Shown here: one piece after another, positions 52,941-53,749 of the stretch
How the letters are laid out: each line of letters starts with the position of its first letter
How positions within the stretch are numbered: position 1 is the first letter of the stretch
Assembly (NCBI GenBank): GCA_005772825.1
Contig: SXIP01000241.1
Span: 1-53,749 of the forward strand
Reading direction: 5' to 3'
DNA: 53,749 nt
From: Methylococcaceae bacterium
GTDB taxonomy: Bacteria; Pseudomonadota; Gammaproteobacteria; Methylococcales; Methylomonadaceae
Notes under the pieces: generated by a model
The model's database searches: none
Seen by the model: the letters and a program-made list of their open reading frames with translations, nothing else
What the model was told of the DNA's origin: nothing
Position numbers and translations under genes: made by a program

Positions 52941-53358
52941 AGTATTAGAAGAGGCTAATCTGGCAAGATGGGTGCCTTAATGTTACTATAACGCCATCTT
53001 TTACTGTTTGTGCGCATAATTCGATGAATCCATTGGGTCAATTGCAAATCGTTTGACAGAATGCAAGTGGAACAATTGGACCGTTATGTAACAAACGCCG
53101 GAACCTGACTAACAAGATTCACAGTCGATAGTGTCATCGAATATCGGCTCACAACAACCCGTTAACCTGTTCGCCAACCTGCGCTTGGCGATTCATCCAC
53201 TAACCCCCGATACCAGCAATAAATGCCGATAGTCCACAGCATCTTGTGATGAATGTAAGCTATGGTTTTTAGCGCAGCTTTTATTGTGATACCCCATTAT
53301 TTATCTAGCGCTGCACGACTTGTTGGTCGGCAGCCTTTCATTGAGACCTATTAAAAAT
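52941..53358. other. Intergenic region between nifV and the helicase gene
   Basis: About 420 bp with no convincing ORF. It probably carries the promoter and a leader of the DEAD-box helicase gene. No strong hairpin or known RNA motif was recognised by eye. Confidence 0.4.
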
Positions 53359-53749
53359 ATGCCATTTTCCACCCTCGGTTTATCAGATCCGCTATTACGT
53401 GCTATTGCTGAAGCAGGCTATGCAACGCCATCTCCTATTCAATTACAGGCTATTCCTGCCGTTTTAGGCGGGCACGACCTCCTCGCCGCCGCACAGACCG
53501 GGACCGGTAAAACCGCCGGTTTTGCTTTGCCGATTTTGCATCGCTTGTCACAAAAATCCTACGGCGCCAATCGCCCGGTTAGGGTGTTGATATTAACGCC
53601 AACCCGTGAGCTGGCAGCCCAGGTCGCCGAGTCGGTAGGCAAGTACGGGGCGCATCTGCATCCCCGTTTAAAAACCGAAGTCGTCTTTGGCGGCGTCAAA
53701 ATCAACCCGCAAATGATGCGCTTGCGAGGCGGTGTCGATGTGCTGGTCG
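53359..53749 (+). CDS. rhlE: DEAD-box RNA helicase, RhlE-like, 5' part
   Basis: The first 130 codons of an ATP-dependent RNA helicase, cut by the window edge. Visible motifs are the Q motif ([26 protein letters not shown]), motif [10 protein letters not shown], motif Ia [12 protein letters not shown] and the GG motif [10 protein letters not shown]. The MPFSTLGL start is like RhlE. Such enzymes unwind RNA in ribosome assembly or cold response. RhlE versus another DEAD-box subfamily cannot be settled without the C-terminal part. Confidence 0.85.
   Translation, partial: MPFSTLGLSDPLLRAIAEAGYATPSPIQLQAIPAVLGGHDLLAAAQTGTGKTAGFALPILHRLSQKSYGANRPVRVLILTPTRELAAQVAESVGKYGAHLHPRLKTEVVFGGVKINPQMMRLRGGVDVLV

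Overview
The window looks like chromosomal DNA of a diazotrophic gammaproteobacterium, most likely a methanotroph of the order Methylococcales. This is inferred from the protein families, the glnE-ilvE-waaF-waaC order, the nif accessory cluster (nifV-cysE-nifW-nifZ-nifM-clpX-Grx/BolA-flavodoxin) and the density of REP/RAYT elements. No methane oxidation gene is in view, so the order-level call is not proven. All genes were read from translated sequence without database searches.

Layout. 1-5.8 kb: the 3' end of cysD, then a type I secretion-like set (ABC protein with a decayed ATPase, HlyD-type fusion protein, TolC-type lipoprotein). 5.8-10.9 kb: a zinc-acquisition locus of zur, a ZnuD-like TonB receptor and two COG0523 GTPases, with Zur-box-like palindromes before zur and before the receptor. 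11.2-17.9 kb: glnE, ilvE, waaF and waaC, with a RAYT transposase in a REP array between glnE and ilvE. 18.2-24.9 kb: a Ser/Thr kinase and FHA pair, a secreted collagen-like protein, rsmD and two M16 peptidases. 25.1-31.6 kb: an iron-uptake block (Fur box over a promoter, a micro-ORF, hemP, tonB, exbB, exbD, a Fiu-like receptor, a PepSY protein, a PiuC/YbiX hydroxylase). 31.9-38.0 kb: a large secreted protein with one CxxCH motif, a GNAT acetyltransferase, a laccase-like multicopper oxidase and mtgA. 38.1-41.8 kb (minus strand): a small GTPase, an uncharacterised protein, a PilZ-like protein and a PAS-PAS-LuxR regulator. 42.3-43.6 kb: a HicA/HicB pair and a second RAYT between its own REP clusters. 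43.8-52.8 kb (minus strand): a nif accessory cluster headed by nifV, which has a clear sigma-54 promoter and a NifA-type upstream site. 53.4 kb to the end: the 5' part of an RhlE-like DEAD-box helicase gene.

The intergenic DNA is rich in repeats. There are three REP-type families (two with a resident RAYT gene), a C-rich CCCTCTCCC hairpin and a MITE-like element of about 80-105 bp with terminal inverted repeats in three copies. Most sit in convergent or inter-operon gaps.

The best candidates for undescribed biology are two very small ORFs in the nif operon (48 aa, and a 36-aa single-pass membrane peptide), a micro-ORF ahead of hemP under the Fur box, the CxxCH protein beside the multicopper oxidase, the PilZ/unknown/GTPase cassette and the secretion ABC protein with degenerate ATPase motifs.
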